Numbered from the stretch's first letter, positions 41,342 through 50,624 are shown. The stretch: DNA of 64,000 bases from VAXT01 sp038040395 (GCA_038040395.1 JBBPIJ010000005.1:62001-126000), one strand, 5' to 3'. The notes: generated by a model from the letters alone, not told the origin. Numbers and translations are program-made.

Positions 41342-42150
41342 CCGAGAAGTCAGCCTCCGCAGCTGTGAAGGTCGCCGTCGAGCCGATGGCTGCGTTCACC
41401 GCGTTCACGGACGAGATCGACTCTTGGTGGGTGCGCGGCCCGATCAACTTCTTCGATTCCGGGCGAGCGGTGGCGATGCGGATCGAATCGGGCGTCGGCG
41501 GACGGGTGCTCGAGATCTACGACGACGCGAAGGGCGATGCCCTCGAGCTCGGCCGGATCACGGTCTGGGAACCGGGTGTCCAGCTCACGTATCTCAGCCT
41601 CGTGGACGACACCGAGGTCGACGTCGTTTTCGCTGCCGTCGAGGGTGGAACCCGGGTGAGCGTCACACAGACGCTGCTGCCCGACGGCGAGCGGGCCTTC
41701 TACTTCTGGCCGACTGTCCTCCAGTGGCTCGTCCCGTGGGTCGACGACCAGGACGGCACCCGCCCCGCGCGCAAGGAGATCGCTCGTCTGAGCATCGCGC
41801 TCTACTACGAGGACCCGGCCGGCGCAGCACGATGGCTCGCGCTGGTATTCCAGCTGGGCTCGTGGTCCGGCATCCCGGCCGAGGGCGAGGACGCCCCCTG
41901 GATCGAGCTCCATCACGGCAACGTCGCCATCCTCCTGTTCGGCCTCGAGGGGCCGAGGGTCGAGGACGCGCCCGTCACACATGCGCCCTGGGCCTACGTC
42001 GACGACCTCGAAGCCCACTTCGCTCATGCACAAGCCGCTGGAGCGACGATCGTGTCCGAGATCGAGCACCACGGCTACAGCGCCTACACCGCCGAGGATC
42101 TGGAAGGTCGCCCCTGGACGTTCGTCCAGGCCCGCCCGACCATGGTCTGA
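41338..42150 (+). CDS. SRPBCC (AHSA1-type) and VOC domain fusion protein
   Basis: 270 residues. The N-terminal half (1 to about 145) is an AHSA1-type START-like domain (AFTAFTDEIDSWWVRGP, GGRVLEIYDDAKGDALELG, VWEPGVQLTYLSLVDDTEV). The C-terminal half is a glyoxalase/VOC domain (ALYYEDPAGAARWLALVF, WAYVDDLEAHFAHAQAAGA, GRPWTFVQARP). Both usually occur as separate proteins. The ArsR-SRPBCC pairing is common; ligand or substrate unknown. Confidence 0.85.
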   Translation: MTEKSASAAVKVAVEPMAAFTAFTDEIDSWWVRGPINFFDSGRAVAMRIESGVGGRVLEIYDDAKGDALELGRITVWEPGVQLTYLSLVDDTEVDVVFAAVEGGTRVSVTQTLLPDGERAFYFWPTVLQWLVPWVDDQDGTRPARKEIARLSIALYYEDPAGAARWLALVFQLGSWSGIPAEGEDAPWIELHHGNVAILLFGLEGPRVEDAPVTHAPWAYVDDLEAHFAHAQAAGATIVSEIEHHGYSAYTAEDLEGRPWTFVQARPTMV

Positions 42151-42199
42151 TTTGCCAACTGGCCCCTGCGCCGGTTAAGGCATCCCGGCGACGTAAACG

Positions 42200-42490
42200 T
42201 CAGCTCACGGTCTGAACGGGAACCTCGTAGAACTCGACGCCGGTTCGCCGGCCACTCGCGCTGCCAGGGTTCATCGCGTTCAGCGCCTCGTCTCCTCGGC
42301 GCATGGCCTCCTCGCTGTCGTACAGCGTCACGCTGATCCCTTTGCCGCTTGCTCGGTCGACGAGCATCAGCATCTTTGCGTCTTCGAGCCCCGGCGGTGC
42401 TTCGCCGCTTTCGACCTGGCCGCGAACCATGCTGATCGTCTCGTCCACGTCGGCGGGGTCGCCCTCGAATGTCGCTACGCGTGCGTACAC
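42200..42490 (-). CDS. Small dimeric alpha-beta barrel (antibiotic-monooxygenase-like) protein
   Basis: 96 residues: YARVATFEGDPADVDETISM, central KMLMLVDRASGKGISVTLYD and C-terminal VEFYEVPV, the ferredoxin-like strand-helix pattern of ABM-type proteins. GTG start with AAAGGAG seven bases upstream. Function unknown. Confidence 0.65.
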   Translation of the reverse strand: MYARVATFEGDPADVDETISMVRGQVESGEAPPGLEDAKMLMLVDRASGKGISVTLYDSEEAMRRGDEALNAMNPGSASGRRTGVEFYEVPVQTVS

Positions 42491-42718
42491 GGACTGCTCC
42501 TTTCGGGTCTGAGTGAGCCCAGGAGCTTACGGCTCCGGGCCGCAACCCCGGGGTGCCCCACGCTGGCCGGCTTCACTTCCGCAGTGGCGCGAATCCACGG
42601 ATTTGGTGCAGGAGCGACACAGACGCGTCCGATCTCCGTGGGTACGCTCGCTGCGGGTGGCGGGTGGAGCTCTCCCCACCCGGGTGGGGATGTGCATCGT
42701 TTGAGCTCGCCTGCGACG

Positions 42719-43255
42719 ATGCGAGCTCCAGTGACGGATGTTCCCCTCACCGGCGCGGTCACGATCGTCGTGGCCGAGGGACGGCGCATGATGCGTCTGG
42801 CCCGCGAATTGGAACCAGGCGTCTTCGACGCGCTCCTCGAGGAGTATCACCGGCACCTCCGGCAGTTGCTGGAGAGCATGGGAGGACGTGAGGTGGACTT
42901 CGATTCCGACACGGGCATGGCGGCTTTCCCGACGGCCAAGCAGGCTGCCCTGGCCGCCGTCGCCGCGCAACGAGCCGTTGCAGGCCACGAGTGGCCGCAC
43001 GGGCGCCAGCTGGCGATGAGTGTCGGGCTCGACTCCGGTACGGCAGGTGAGAGCTGGGACGGCCCGGCGGTGGCCCGCTGCTCCGAGCTCTGCGACGCGG
43101 CCGAAGGCGGGCAGATCTTCGTGACGCAGGCGGTCAGCAGTGCGCTCGAGGAGGACGATCTCGGCGAGCTGGTGCTGCGAGATCTCGGCGAAGTGCCGCT
43201 CAGGCGCAGCGACCGGAAAGTGCGGGCTCACGAGCTCGTCATGCCCGCCAAGTGA
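42719..43255 (+). CDS. Class III adenylate/guanylate cyclase-like domain, degenerate
   Basis: 178 residues. The layout matches a class III cyclase domain: TIVVAEGRRMMRL where active enzymes have a DIEGST-type metal site, GREVDFDSDTGMAAFPTAKQ, then WPHGRQLAMSVGLDSGTAG and ARCSELCDAAEGGQIFVTQ. The first metal aspartate is missing, so it is probably not a working cyclase. A GTG at 42692 is an alternative start. A hairpin at 43261-43283 separates it from the convergent GGDEF gene. Confidence 0.6.
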   Translation: MRAPVTDVPLTGAVTIVVAEGRRMMRLARELEPGVFDALLEEYHRHLRQLLESMGGREVDFDSDTGMAAFPTAKQAALAAVAAQRAVAGHEWPHGRQLAMSVGLDSGTAGESWDGPAVARCSELCDAAEGGQIFVTQAVSSALEEDDLGELVLRDLGEVPLRRSDRKVRAHELVMPAK

Positions 43256-43260
43256 CGCGG

Positions 43261-43283
43261 GGTCAGGTCTTGCGTACCTGACC
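43261..43283. terminator. Bidirectional hairpin between convergent genes
   Basis: GGTCAGGT and ACCTGACC form an eight-base stem around a seven-base loop in the 33-base gap between the cyclase-like and GGDEF genes. Confidence 0.55.
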
Positions 43284-43288
43284 GTCCG

Positions 43289-45316
43289 CTAGGCCAGAGT
43301 GAGAGCGGACGGCGCCGAATCGTCCGGGGCGACCGTTTCGACGCGGTTTCGCCCTCGCGACTTCCCCAGGTAGGTCGCTCGATCGGCCGCACGGACCAGA
43401 AGGGTCGCTTCGGCAGCTTCGTCGGGCAAGACCGCGACGCCGAGGGTCGCTGTGATCGGGCGCGAGACGCCCACGACCTCGACCGCGGCTATCACCTGGC
43501 GCAACTTCTCGGCGACGACGACGGCGCCTCCCCTATCCGTGTCGGGGAGCAGCAGGATGAACTCCTCACCCCCAAAGCGAGCTGCGAAGTCGCTCTCGCG
43601 CAGGTTGCTCGTAACGGCAACGCCGATTGCGGCAAGCACCTCATCGCCTTTCTCATGGCCGAAGAGATCGTTGATCTGCTTGAAGTGGTCGAGATCGAAG
43701 AGCACGGCCGCGAGCGGGCTCGACAATCGTTCGGCGTGAGCGACCATCCGCTTCAGCGTGTCATCGGCGGCTCGCCTGTTCGGCAGCCCGGTCAGTCCGT
43801 CCGTCAAGGCACGGGCTTGCGAGAGCGCGAGGTTGCGCAGGTTTGCGAGCACCGGCGAGGCCTGTGTCATCGACTCTTCCACCCTGCGCTTGGCCCACTT
43901 GTCCAGCGGCGAGGCATGCTGAACCAGAACGGAGCCGATCACTTCGCCTCCCACGAGTGACGGCACGCACGTCGAGTTGACGTCAGTGACACCACAAAGC
44001 TCGCAAACAAGCAGCTGCTCTTCGCCCCCGCTCCGCTCGTGCGTTTTTCCGAGACGTACCGCAAGGCATGAGTCGGGCTCGGCGCCCTTGAGGCTCTCGG
44101 CGAGCGGCGAGCCGTCTGCGAGTTCGGTCACCGCCTCGAGACGGTCGTGGCTGTTGTTGCGGTTGAGCACGAGCACCTCGCTGTTTGCAAGCGAGCGCTG
44201 TAGATGGCGCTCGAGGAGGCGGTAGGCCTCGTGCTCGTCGCGCGTGATCTGCATGACCTCCGTGAACGCGCGCTGGGTCTCGTGGTAATCGCGCTCCGCA
44301 GCACTGCGCCGTGCCTCGGCATCCCGCGACTGCTCGTCCTCGCGAAGCGCGCGTCGCGCGCCCCGGAACGTGATCGCGCTCAGAAGGAGTAGAAACAGCG
44401 CACCGACGGCCATGCCCAACGGCGCGCCTCCGGCGGCCTGGAGCAGGGTCCCTGCCGCGTGCGGATCGACCGCGACGACATACCAGTCGTTTTCGTTGTG
44501 CGGCGTTTGCTGGAGCCTGCGGAACGCTGCCTGATGACCGCCGATCGTTGTCGTGCCCGCGCGCCCGCCCTGACCGATGAGCTCCGCGAAGCGGCCGTCG
44601 CCCGGCTGGCCAAGCGGCGCTCCGACCCGCTGTGCCAGACGGCTGTTGACGATCACCTTTCCGTTCCTGGCCTCGATGATCGTGACTTCGTCTTGCTTTG
44701 CAATCTCGGCCGCCTTCCGCTGAAACGATGCCACCGTGATCTCGAAATGCACGATCGCCGCGGCCGGCCGCCCAGTGCCGGGCACCGGCGTCGAGTTCGA
44801 GATCACCCACTCGTGTGTGTCCGGCGAGACGTAGGGCTTCGCCTGGTAAACCTGTCCAGGCCGGAGCCCAAAGGTCGACGCAAAGAATGGATTCGCGCTT
44901 TCATCCTTTGAAAGATCGTCCAGGTTCGCGCGCACCCCGCGCGTGAAACGGGCATTTTCCGGACCCGCGCGGTCGATGAAACACGCCTCTCCGATGCTCG
45001 TCGGATAGAGCCGCTCGAGATAGGCGAGCGCGTTCTCGGCGTGCTGGACCTCGTGGTTGTGACCTTCTATCTTGGCGAGCCGCGTCCCTGGCGCCTCATA
45101 GAACTCCTGGAAAGCTGGGTTGTGCGCGGTGATCAGGTTGATCGAGCGAGCACGCGCGAAGTACTCCTCGAGCTGTCCGGCTTCGGCGAGGGCCTTGCTC
45201 GTCAGCGCCTGGTCGACTGCGCGTCGCCTTTCGCCCTGGTCGCGCAGACCTAGCCCGATGCTGCCTGCGAGCAGGACGACACCGACGACCAGAGCAAAAA
45301 ACGTGGCAGTACGCAC
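43289..45316 (-). CDS. Membrane sensor diguanylate cyclase (Cache-like, GAF-like, GGDEF)
   Basis: 675 residues. A transmembrane helix (about 5-25), a Cache-like extracellular sensor (to about 295) and a second membrane helix (GMAVGALFLLLLSAITF) are followed by a coiled-coil/GAF-like region with two CxxC-type cysteine pairs around LLVCELCGVTD. The C-terminal GGDEF domain has DGLTGLPNRRAAD, FDLDHFKQINDLFGH and active site GGEEF at 582-586, with an inhibitory RxxD (RESD) nine residues before. It should make cyclic di-GMP in response to an external signal. GTG start. Confidence 0.9.
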   Translation of the reverse strand: MRTATFFALVVGVVLLAGSIGLGLRDQGERRRAVDQALTSKALAEAGQLEEYFARARSINLITAHNPAFQEFYEAPGTRLAKIEGHNHEVQHAENALAYLERLYPTSIGEACFIDRAGPENARFTRGVRANLDDLSKDESANPFFASTFGLRPGQVYQAKPYVSPDTHEWVISNSTPVPGTGRPAAAIVHFEITVASFQRKAAEIAKQDEVTIIEARNGKVIVNSRLAQRVGAPLGQPGDGRFAELIGQGGRAGTTTIGGHQAAFRRLQQTPHNENDWYVVAVDPHAAGTLLQAAGGAPLGMAVGALFLLLLSAITFRGARRALREDEQSRDAEARRSAAERDYHETQRAFTEVMQITRDEHEAYRLLERHLQRSLANSEVLVLNRNNSHDRLEAVTELADGSPLAESLKGAEPDSCLAVRLGKTHERSGGEEQLLVCELCGVTDVNSTCVPSLVGGEVIGSVLVQHASPLDKWAKRRVEESMTQASPVLANLRNLALSQARALTDGLTGLPNRRAADDTLKRMVAHAERLSSPLAAVLFDLDHFKQINDLFGHEKGDEVLAAIGVAVTSNLRESDFAARFGGEEFILLLPDTDRGGAVVVAEKLRQVIAAVEVVGVSRPITATLGVAVLPDEAAEATLLVRAADRATYLGKSRGRNRVETVAPDDSAPSALTLA

Positions 45317-45366
45317 AAGTAAGCCTTCGACGGATTTTGCTCCGAGCGATAGCTCGCGGCTCTCGA

Positions 45367-45385
45367 TGACCCCAAAACGGGGTCA
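45367..45385. repeat. Inverted repeat TGACCCC-N5-GGGGTCA
   Basis: Seven-base perfect arms around AAAAC in the 153-base divergent gap between the GGDEF and CBS genes. It may be an operator or a dispersed repeat. Nothing else is evident in the gap except the CBS gene's own promoter and ribosome site. Confidence 0.5.
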
Positions 45386-45469
45386 GTTCGGACGGACAGA
45401 GGCGACTTTCAGTCCGCTGCACGGTTCGCCCCACTCGCCTATGCTCGTCGCATCGGCTAAGGAGGCCAC

Positions 45470-45901
45470 ATGAACCAGGTGTCGGAGATCCTCGGGGACA
45501 AGGGCCATGAGGTGCTTCGGATCGATGCCCAGGCCTCGGTGCTCGAGGCGGTGCAGAAGATGGTCGAGGCGAACATCGGGTCGCTGCTCGTGACGAAGGA
45601 CGGCGAGATCGCCGGGATCGTCACCGAGCGGGACTATCTCCGCCGCGTGGCGCTCGAAGGGCAAACAGACGAAGAGGTGACCGTCGAGGAGATCATGTCG
45701 TCGCCGTTGATCGTCGTCACGCCCGAGACTTCGATCGACGAGTGCATGGCGCTCATGACCGATCGCCGGATTCGTCACGTCCCGGTCGCACAAGACGGCG
45801 AAGTCGTGGGCATGGTCTCGATCGGGGACCTCGTGAAGTTCAAGTCGAAGCAGCAGAGCTTCGAGATCAAGTACCTGACCGAGTACATCAGCTCGGGCTG
45901 A
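45470..45901 (+). CDS. CBS-domain pair protein
   Basis: 143 residues with two CBS motifs (VLRIDAQASVLEAVQKMVE, GIVTERDYLRRV; VVTPETSIDECMALMTDRR, GMVSIGDLVKF). Stand-alone CBS pairs bind adenosine nucleotides and act as energy sensors. The ATG is preceded by AAGGAGG, with TATGCT further upstream. Confidence 0.9.
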   Translation: MNQVSEILGDKGHEVLRIDAQASVLEAVQKMVEANIGSLLVTKDGEIAGIVTERDYLRRVALEGQTDEEVTVEEIMSSPLIVVTPETSIDECMALMTDRRIRHVPVAQDGEVVGMVSIGDLVKFKSKQQSFEIKYLTEYISSG

Positions 45902-45902
45902 G

Positions 45903-46132
45903 CCCGGCTCAGTCGCCGGACGCGGATGCCGACGGCCCAGACGTCGTTGGCCGTGCGCGCGGACATGCCGAAGATGATGTTGCCCCCAGACGCCCGGGTT
46001 CGACGTCGACGCCACCGACCAGTCGTTCGGGCTGACGTCAGCCACCTTGCCTGCGGTCGGGCCTGCAGCGACCAGGACCACGACCGCGACGAAAATCAGC
46101 CACCACGCTCGGGAAAAGCGAACGACCTTCAT
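45903..46132 (-). pseudogene. Truncated, frameshifted remnant of a secreted repeat protein
   Basis: The 5' part encodes a clean signal peptide (KVVRFSRAWWLIFVAVVVLV) and a mature start DVSPNDWSVASTSNPGVWG. In the next frame the reading continues as NIIFGMSARTANDVWAVG, the hallmark WSVxxTxNPG...SARxANDVWAVG of secreted beta-propeller-like proteins. The frames are joined at a run of five C (45983-45987 on the plus strand); one fewer base would restore the frame. The reading then collides with the end of the CBS gene, so the rest of the gene is lost. Confidence 0.6.
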
Positions 46133-46170
46133 CTACCTGACCTCCCGATTGGCTTTCGACCTCGTTTCTC

Positions 46171-46701
46171 TCAGTCACCGGCGACGAAGAAGAGCCACTT
46201 GCCGTCCTCGCGGATGCCGGCCCGCCAGCCCAGATAGGCGCCCGCACGCTCGAATCCTCGGATCTCTGCTTCGGTATAGAAGTTCATGAGCCACCGCCGG
46301 TCCTCGGCGGTCCAGCTGGACGGGCTTTTGGCGTAGGCGGTGGGCCACACGTAGGTGTCGCCTTTCCTCGCGTACGGCGCACTGAAGACCACGGGTAGGT
46401 AGTCGCCCAGGATCGGAACCTCTCCTTCGTCCTCGAGCCGGCGCCAGTAGCCCACAGGATCGCCGCTTTCGCCGAAGGAGTACGAGAAGGTCTTCCGATC
46501 GAGCAGGCTCTCAAAGCGGTCGTAGTCGAGGGCCTTTGCAGCGGAAACGATCGCTTCCTTCTTCGTCGCGACCGCAGGAGGCAGGGTCTCGGGAGCCGTC
46601 GTCGGCGTGCTGCTCGCGGGGCCCGCCGCCGGCTCCTCGCTTCCGCAACCGGCTGCGCCCGATGCGAGCAGCACGAGCAGAAGCACGAGCCTTCCGGTCA
46701 T
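46171..46701 (-). CDS. Lipoprotein of unknown function
   Basis: 176 residues with a lipoprotein signal peptide (TGRLVLLLVLLASGAAGC, lipobox ending at C18-C20), a Ser/Thr/Pro/Ala linker and a folded domain. The domain looks like an NTF2/SnoaL-type or viability-associated fold (AIVSAAKALDYDRFESLL, FYTEAEIRGFERAGAYLGW). Exported and membrane-anchored. The start ATG is at 46701. Confidence 0.7.
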   Translation of the reverse strand: MTGRLVLLLVLLASGAAGCGSEEPAAGPASSTPTTAPETLPPAVATKKEAIVSAAKALDYDRFESLLDRKTFSYSFGESGDPVGYWRRLEDEGEVPILGDYLPVVFSAPYARKGDTYVWPTAYAKSPSSWTAEDRRWLMNFYTEAEIRGFERAGAYLGWRAGIREDGKWLFFVAGD

Positions 46702-46735
46702 GTCCACATGATGCCTCTGGATTACGCTCCGCAGC

Positions 46736-47494
46736 GTGCCCCCACCCGGAACGGCCACCGATGCCCGGCTCGCGCTCTTCGCTGGGCTGATCGACCATGC
46801 GCCGACGTTTCCGCCCGCTGAGCTCCCTCTCGCCGACGGGCTGACCGAGCACCGCCGCGTCCGCGAGAGCGATACCGGCTGGATCGTCAACCGCTTCGTC
46901 TGCCCGGCCTCGAAGCTTGCGGAGCTCGGCGACGAGCCTCTACGGCTCTCCGTTGTCCTCGACGAGGGCCGGCTTCCGGAGGCCGACGAACGGATCGAGG
47001 CGGTCGAGGCTGCAGGGCTCGATCCAGAGGTGATGGTCGACGCGGCGCCCGAGGTCTACTGGGAGCTACCGCTGCGCTACGACGTGTCCTTCCGGATCCT
47101 CCAGCTCGGCGAGCTCGGGATTCGCGCAAAGGTGCGCTGCGGCGGCGCGACAACGCCGCGCATTCCCGATCTCGCCGAGTTCGTGGCGGCCTGCCGCAGG
47201 CTCGCCGTGCCCTTCAAGGCGACCGCAGGGCTGCACCATCCGCTCCGATCCGGAGACGAGCACGGCTTCCTCAACCTGCTGGCGGCGGCCGTCTTCGAGG
47301 GCGACGAGGAGGATGCTCTCGCCGAAGAGGGTCCCTCGGCGTTCGAGGTCACTCCCGAGGCGTTCGCCTGGCGCGACCGCGAAGCGCGGGCCGACGAGAT
47401 CGCGCGCGTCAGACGCGAGCTCTTCGTCGGCTTCGGCAGCTGTAGCGCCCAGGAGCCGATCGACGGTCTCGCTGAGCTGGGCCTGCTGCCCTGA
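46736..47494 (+). CDS. Conserved hypothetical protein
   Basis: 252 residues without a recognised family. Alternating strands and helices (VPFKATAGLHHPLR, AKVRCGGATTPRIPDLAEF) suggest a TIM-barrel-like fold. TACGCT ends seven bases before the GTG. Convergent with the exporter gene (seven-base gap). Confidence 0.65.
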   Translation: MPPPGTATDARLALFAGLIDHAPTFPPAELPLADGLTEHRRVRESDTGWIVNRFVCPASKLAELGDEPLRLSVVLDEGRLPEADERIEAVEAAGLDPEVMVDAAPEVYWELPLRYDVSFRILQLGELGIRAKVRCGGATTPRIPDLAEFVAACRRLAVPFKATAGLHHPLRSGDEHGFLNLLAAAVFEGDEEDALAEEGPSAFEVTPEAFAWRDREARADEIARVRRELFVGFGSCSAQEPIDGLAELGLLP

Positions 47495-47501
47495 CCTGGC
47501 C

Positions 47502-50500
47502 CTAGAGACCGAGCTGCTGGCCGACGAGGTAGTAGTAGATCCCCTGCCGCTTCATCAGCTCCTCGTGTGAGCCCTGCTCAACGAGCTTGCCGCGCTCGAG
47601 GACGACGATCAGGTCGGCGTCGCGGATCGTCGAGAGCCGGTGCGCGATCACGAACGACGTCCGCCCCTGGAAGACCTCGTCCATGTTCGCCTGCACGGCG
47701 CGCTCCGACTCGCTGTCGAGCGCGCTCGTCGCCTCGTCGAAGACGAGCACGGGCGGCCGGCCGTAGACCGCCCTCGAGATCGCGATCCGCTGCCGCTGGC
47801 CGCCGGAGAGCAAGAGGCCGGTCTCGCCGATCCGGGTCTCGTAGCCGAGCGGCAGCCGCTCGACGAAGTCGTGCGCATTCGCCACCTTCGCCGCCCAGAG
47901 GACGCGCCGCATGTCCAGCTCCTCGTCCCCGAAGGCGATGTTGCGGGCGATCGTGTCGTCGAAGAGGTGGTTCTCCTGGAGGACATACCCGATGTGCTTG
48001 CGCAGGTGCCGATAGTCGAGCGTGCGCATGTCGACCCCGTCGAAGTAGACGGTGCCCTCCGTCGGCTCAAGCAGGCCGGCGAGGCAGCGCACGAGGGTCG
48101 TCTTGCCGCCTCCGCTTCGCCCGACGATCGCGACCATCGTGCCCGGCTCGACGTCGAGCGTCACGCCCTCCAGGATCGGCGGCGAGATCGGCGTGTAGCG
48201 GAACCCGAGGTTCTCAATCCGGATACGCCCCTCGAGGCTCGGGACCGCGGTCAGCTTGTCCCGGTCGGCGCCCTGCTCGGGCTCTTCGGTGACGATGTCG
48301 TTGAGGCGGTTGAGGAGGACGGAGCTGAACTGGAGCTGGTCCCAGGTCGCGAGCAGAATCAGAATCGGACCGTTGGCCAGCAGGACGAGGGCGTTGAACG
48401 CGACGAGCTGTCCGATCGTCATCGCCCCATTGAGGACGCGCAGCGAGCCGACGAAGAGAAAGAGCATCAGCGTCCCGATCGAGACGAGCTGGATCGCCGC
48501 CTCGTAGGACATGATCGTGAAGTCCGCCCGGAAGAGCCGGCGCGAGAGAGCCTGGAACTGCTCGAGCATCCGGCCGCGGAAGGCGTGCTCGCCCGAGGCC
48601 GCCTTCACGGTCTCGATGCCCTTGATCGCGTCGATCTGGTGCGAGTGGTACTTCCCGAAGGCCTCCTCGAGGCTGTCGAACATCGGCCGGAGTCGCCGCC
48701 GCGAGAAACGCATCAGGTACAGGTAGATCGGTGCCGTTGCCAGGAAGACGAGCGCAAGCACCCAGTCGAAGATGAACATCAGTGCGAGCGCCGCGATCAG
48801 GGTCGCGATCGCCGTCAGCGCCTGCACGCCCTCCTGGACGACGAATGTCCGCACCTGCCGCATCCCCGCCAGGCGGCGCTGGATGTCGCCGGTGCGCCTG
48901 GACTGGAAATAGCTCATCGGCAGCTCGAGCAGCCTCGCGGTGAGGAAGTCGAGCGTCTTCCCGTCGATGACGACGGCGGCCTTGCTCAGGATGTACCGCT
49001 GGATGAGGGTCGCACCCGTGACCGCGACGAGCACGGCGGCCATGCCTCCGAGCAGGAGGTAGAGCAGGCCGTAGTCGCGGTGGACGAGGACGTCGTCGAC
49101 GATCACCTTGGTGAACACGGGCAGCACCATCTCGAGCGCGGCAGCCAGCAGAGCCAGGAGCGCTGCCCAGATGAGCGTGCGCTTGTAGGGCTTGAAGAAA
49201 TCCCAGATCCAGCCGACGTTCTGGTCGCCGACCGGCGCCTGCTCGAGCCCCGCTCCGTAGGCCAGCAGCGCGGAGTAGCCCGACCATTTCTCTTCGAACT
49301 CCTTGCGGTCCATCTTCACGAGCCCGCGGCCCGGGTCCGCGAGCCGGACGTGCTTGTCGTCGACCCGGTAGAGGACGATCCAGTGGTTTCCCTCGAAGTG
49401 GCAGACCGCCGGCAGCGGCAACTCGGCGATCCGCGTCTTCGACGCCTTGACCGAGCGGACGCGAAGACCGAGTTGCTCGGCGCCGCTGGCGATTCCGGCA
49501 AGGCTCGTGCCGTCGATCGAGGTGTGGACGAGCCGCCGGATGTGCGCGAGGCTCACCGGCCGGCCGAAGTGCCGGGTGGCCATCGCGAGGCAGGCGGCGC
49601 CGCAGTCCATCTCGTCCACCTGCCACACGTGGGGGAAGCTCCTGATGCGCTTCGCACGTCCGCCGTCCCCGGCCGCCCATTCCTCGACCGCCTCCTCGGC
49701 CGCGGCCGGGGCGTCGACCTGGTCCAGGCCGACCGGCTCCGCGACCGCTGCCTCGGCCGGGACGAGCTCCTCTGCGAAGTCGAGCGGGACACGGGCGACG
49801 AACTTGAACTCGTACCTCTCCACCTCGCGCCTGACGACGGCCGCGAAGCCGGCGTCCAGCTCGATCAGCCGCCGGAAGTCGGGCTCCTGGAGGACGAGCA
49901 GCTTCGCGGGAGTGACGGCCTCGATGCTCACCGCTCGTGCTTGACCGAGAAGCAGCGAGCGCTCGCCGAAGAAATCGCCGCGCCGGATGTAGGCGACATC
50001 GCCGCGCGAGCCATCCTCGGTCTGCCAGACGGCGCGCAGCCGCCCCTCCTCGACGAAGAACATCGAGGTCGACGCCTCGCCCTGCCGAACGACGATCTCC
50101 CCCTTCTCGACCGTCAACGGCTCGAGGGCGTCGATGAGCGCTTCGAGCGTGCCCGGGTCGATGTTGGTGAACGCGGACGAGAGGCGGAAGAGATCGCGCA
50201 GGTAGACGCGCTGGATATGTCGCTCGAAGTGCTCCTTGATCTCTGGATTCACCTGGACGACCGCTCCGAAGATCGCCTTGTCGAGCTTGAGCGCCTCGAC
50301 GTCGCCGCTCGCGCGGACGGTCGCCGTCCGGTCGCCCTCCTCGAGGAGCGCGATCTCGCCGAACGTGTCTCCGGAGCCCAGGCTTCCGAGCGAGACCTCC
50401 TCGCCTCGATCCCCGCGCCTGAGCACACGAGCCGAGCCGGAGACGATCACGAAGAACCCGTCCGCCTTGTCGCCCTCGGTCACGATCACCTCGCCGAAGC

Positions 50501-50624
50501 CGAACGAGACCGGCACGAACGAGCCGACGACGAGCCGGCGCGCATCGTCGGGAAGGAGCTTCAGGATCGGGAGACCGTCGAGGACCGCTTCCGCGTCCAC
50601 GGGCAGCTTCTCAGAGATGCTCAT
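47502..50624 (-). CDS. C39-peptidase ABC exporter with two N-terminal cyclic-nucleotide-binding domains
   Basis: 1,040 residues. Two CRP-like domains come first, at about 15-135 (GDTFGEIALLEEGDRTATV, with E90 and R99) and 145-270 (GDFFGERSLLLGQARAVS). Next is a C39 peptidase at about 328-460 with Q335, C341 (DCGAAC), H414 (NHWIVL) and D430 (LADPGRG). An ABC membrane domain (about 480-760) and an ATPase (VGRSGGGKTT, LLSGGQRQR, VLVFDEATSALD) complete it. C39 exporters cut double-glycine leaders and export the product. The nucleotide domains suggest control by cAMP, cGMP or c-di-GMP. It overlaps the PpiC-like gene by 14 bases and lies downstream of two GG-leader peptide genes. Confidence 0.92.
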   Translation of the reverse strand: MSISEKLPVDAEAVLDGLPILKLLPDDARRLVVGSFVPVSFGFGEVIVTEGDKADGFFVIVSGSARVLRRGDRGEEVSLGSLGSGDTFGEIALLEEGDRTATVRASGDVEALKLDKAIFGAVVQVNPEIKEHFERHIQRVYLRDLFRLSSAFTNIDPGTLEALIDALEPLTVEKGEIVVRQGEASTSMFFVEEGRLRAVWQTEDGSRGDVAYIRRGDFFGERSLLLGQARAVSIEAVTPAKLLVLQEPDFRRLIELDAGFAAVVRREVERYEFKFVARVPLDFAEELVPAEAAVAEPVGLDQVDAPAAAEEAVEEWAAGDGGRAKRIRSFPHVWQVDEMDCGAACLAMATRHFGRPVSLAHIRRLVHTSIDGTSLAGIASGAEQLGLRVRSVKASKTRIAELPLPAVCHFEGNHWIVLYRVDDKHVRLADPGRGLVKMDRKEFEEKWSGYSALLAYGAGLEQAPVGDQNVGWIWDFFKPYKRTLIWAALLALLAAALEMVLPVFTKVIVDDVLVHRDYGLLYLLLGGMAAVLVAVTGATLIQRYILSKAAVVIDGKTLDFLTARLLELPMSYFQSRRTGDIQRRLAGMRQVRTFVVQEGVQALTAIATLIAALALMFIFDWVLALVFLATAPIYLYLMRFSRRRLRPMFDSLEEAFGKYHSHQIDAIKGIETVKAASGEHAFRGRMLEQFQALSRRLFRADFTIMSYEAAIQLVSIGTLMLFLFVGSLRVLNGAMTIGQLVAFNALVLLANGPILILLATWDQLQFSSVLLNRLNDIVTEEPEQGADRDKLTAVPSLEGRIRIENLGFRYTPISPPILEGVTLDVEPGTMVAIVGRSGGGKTTLVRCLAGLLEPTEGTVYFDGVDMRTLDYRHLRKHIGYVLQENHLFDDTIARNIAFGDEELDMRRVLWAAKVANAHDFVERLPLGYETRIGETGLLLSGGQRQRIAISRAVYGRPPVLVFDEATSALDSESERAVQANMDEVFQGRTSFVIAHRLSTIRDADLIVVLERGKLVEQGSHEELMKRQGIYYYLVGQQLGL

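Noticed and set aside
42719..43255. Active adenylate cyclase
   Set aside because: The first metal-binding aspartate motif is replaced by AEGRRMMRL, so catalysis is unlikely.
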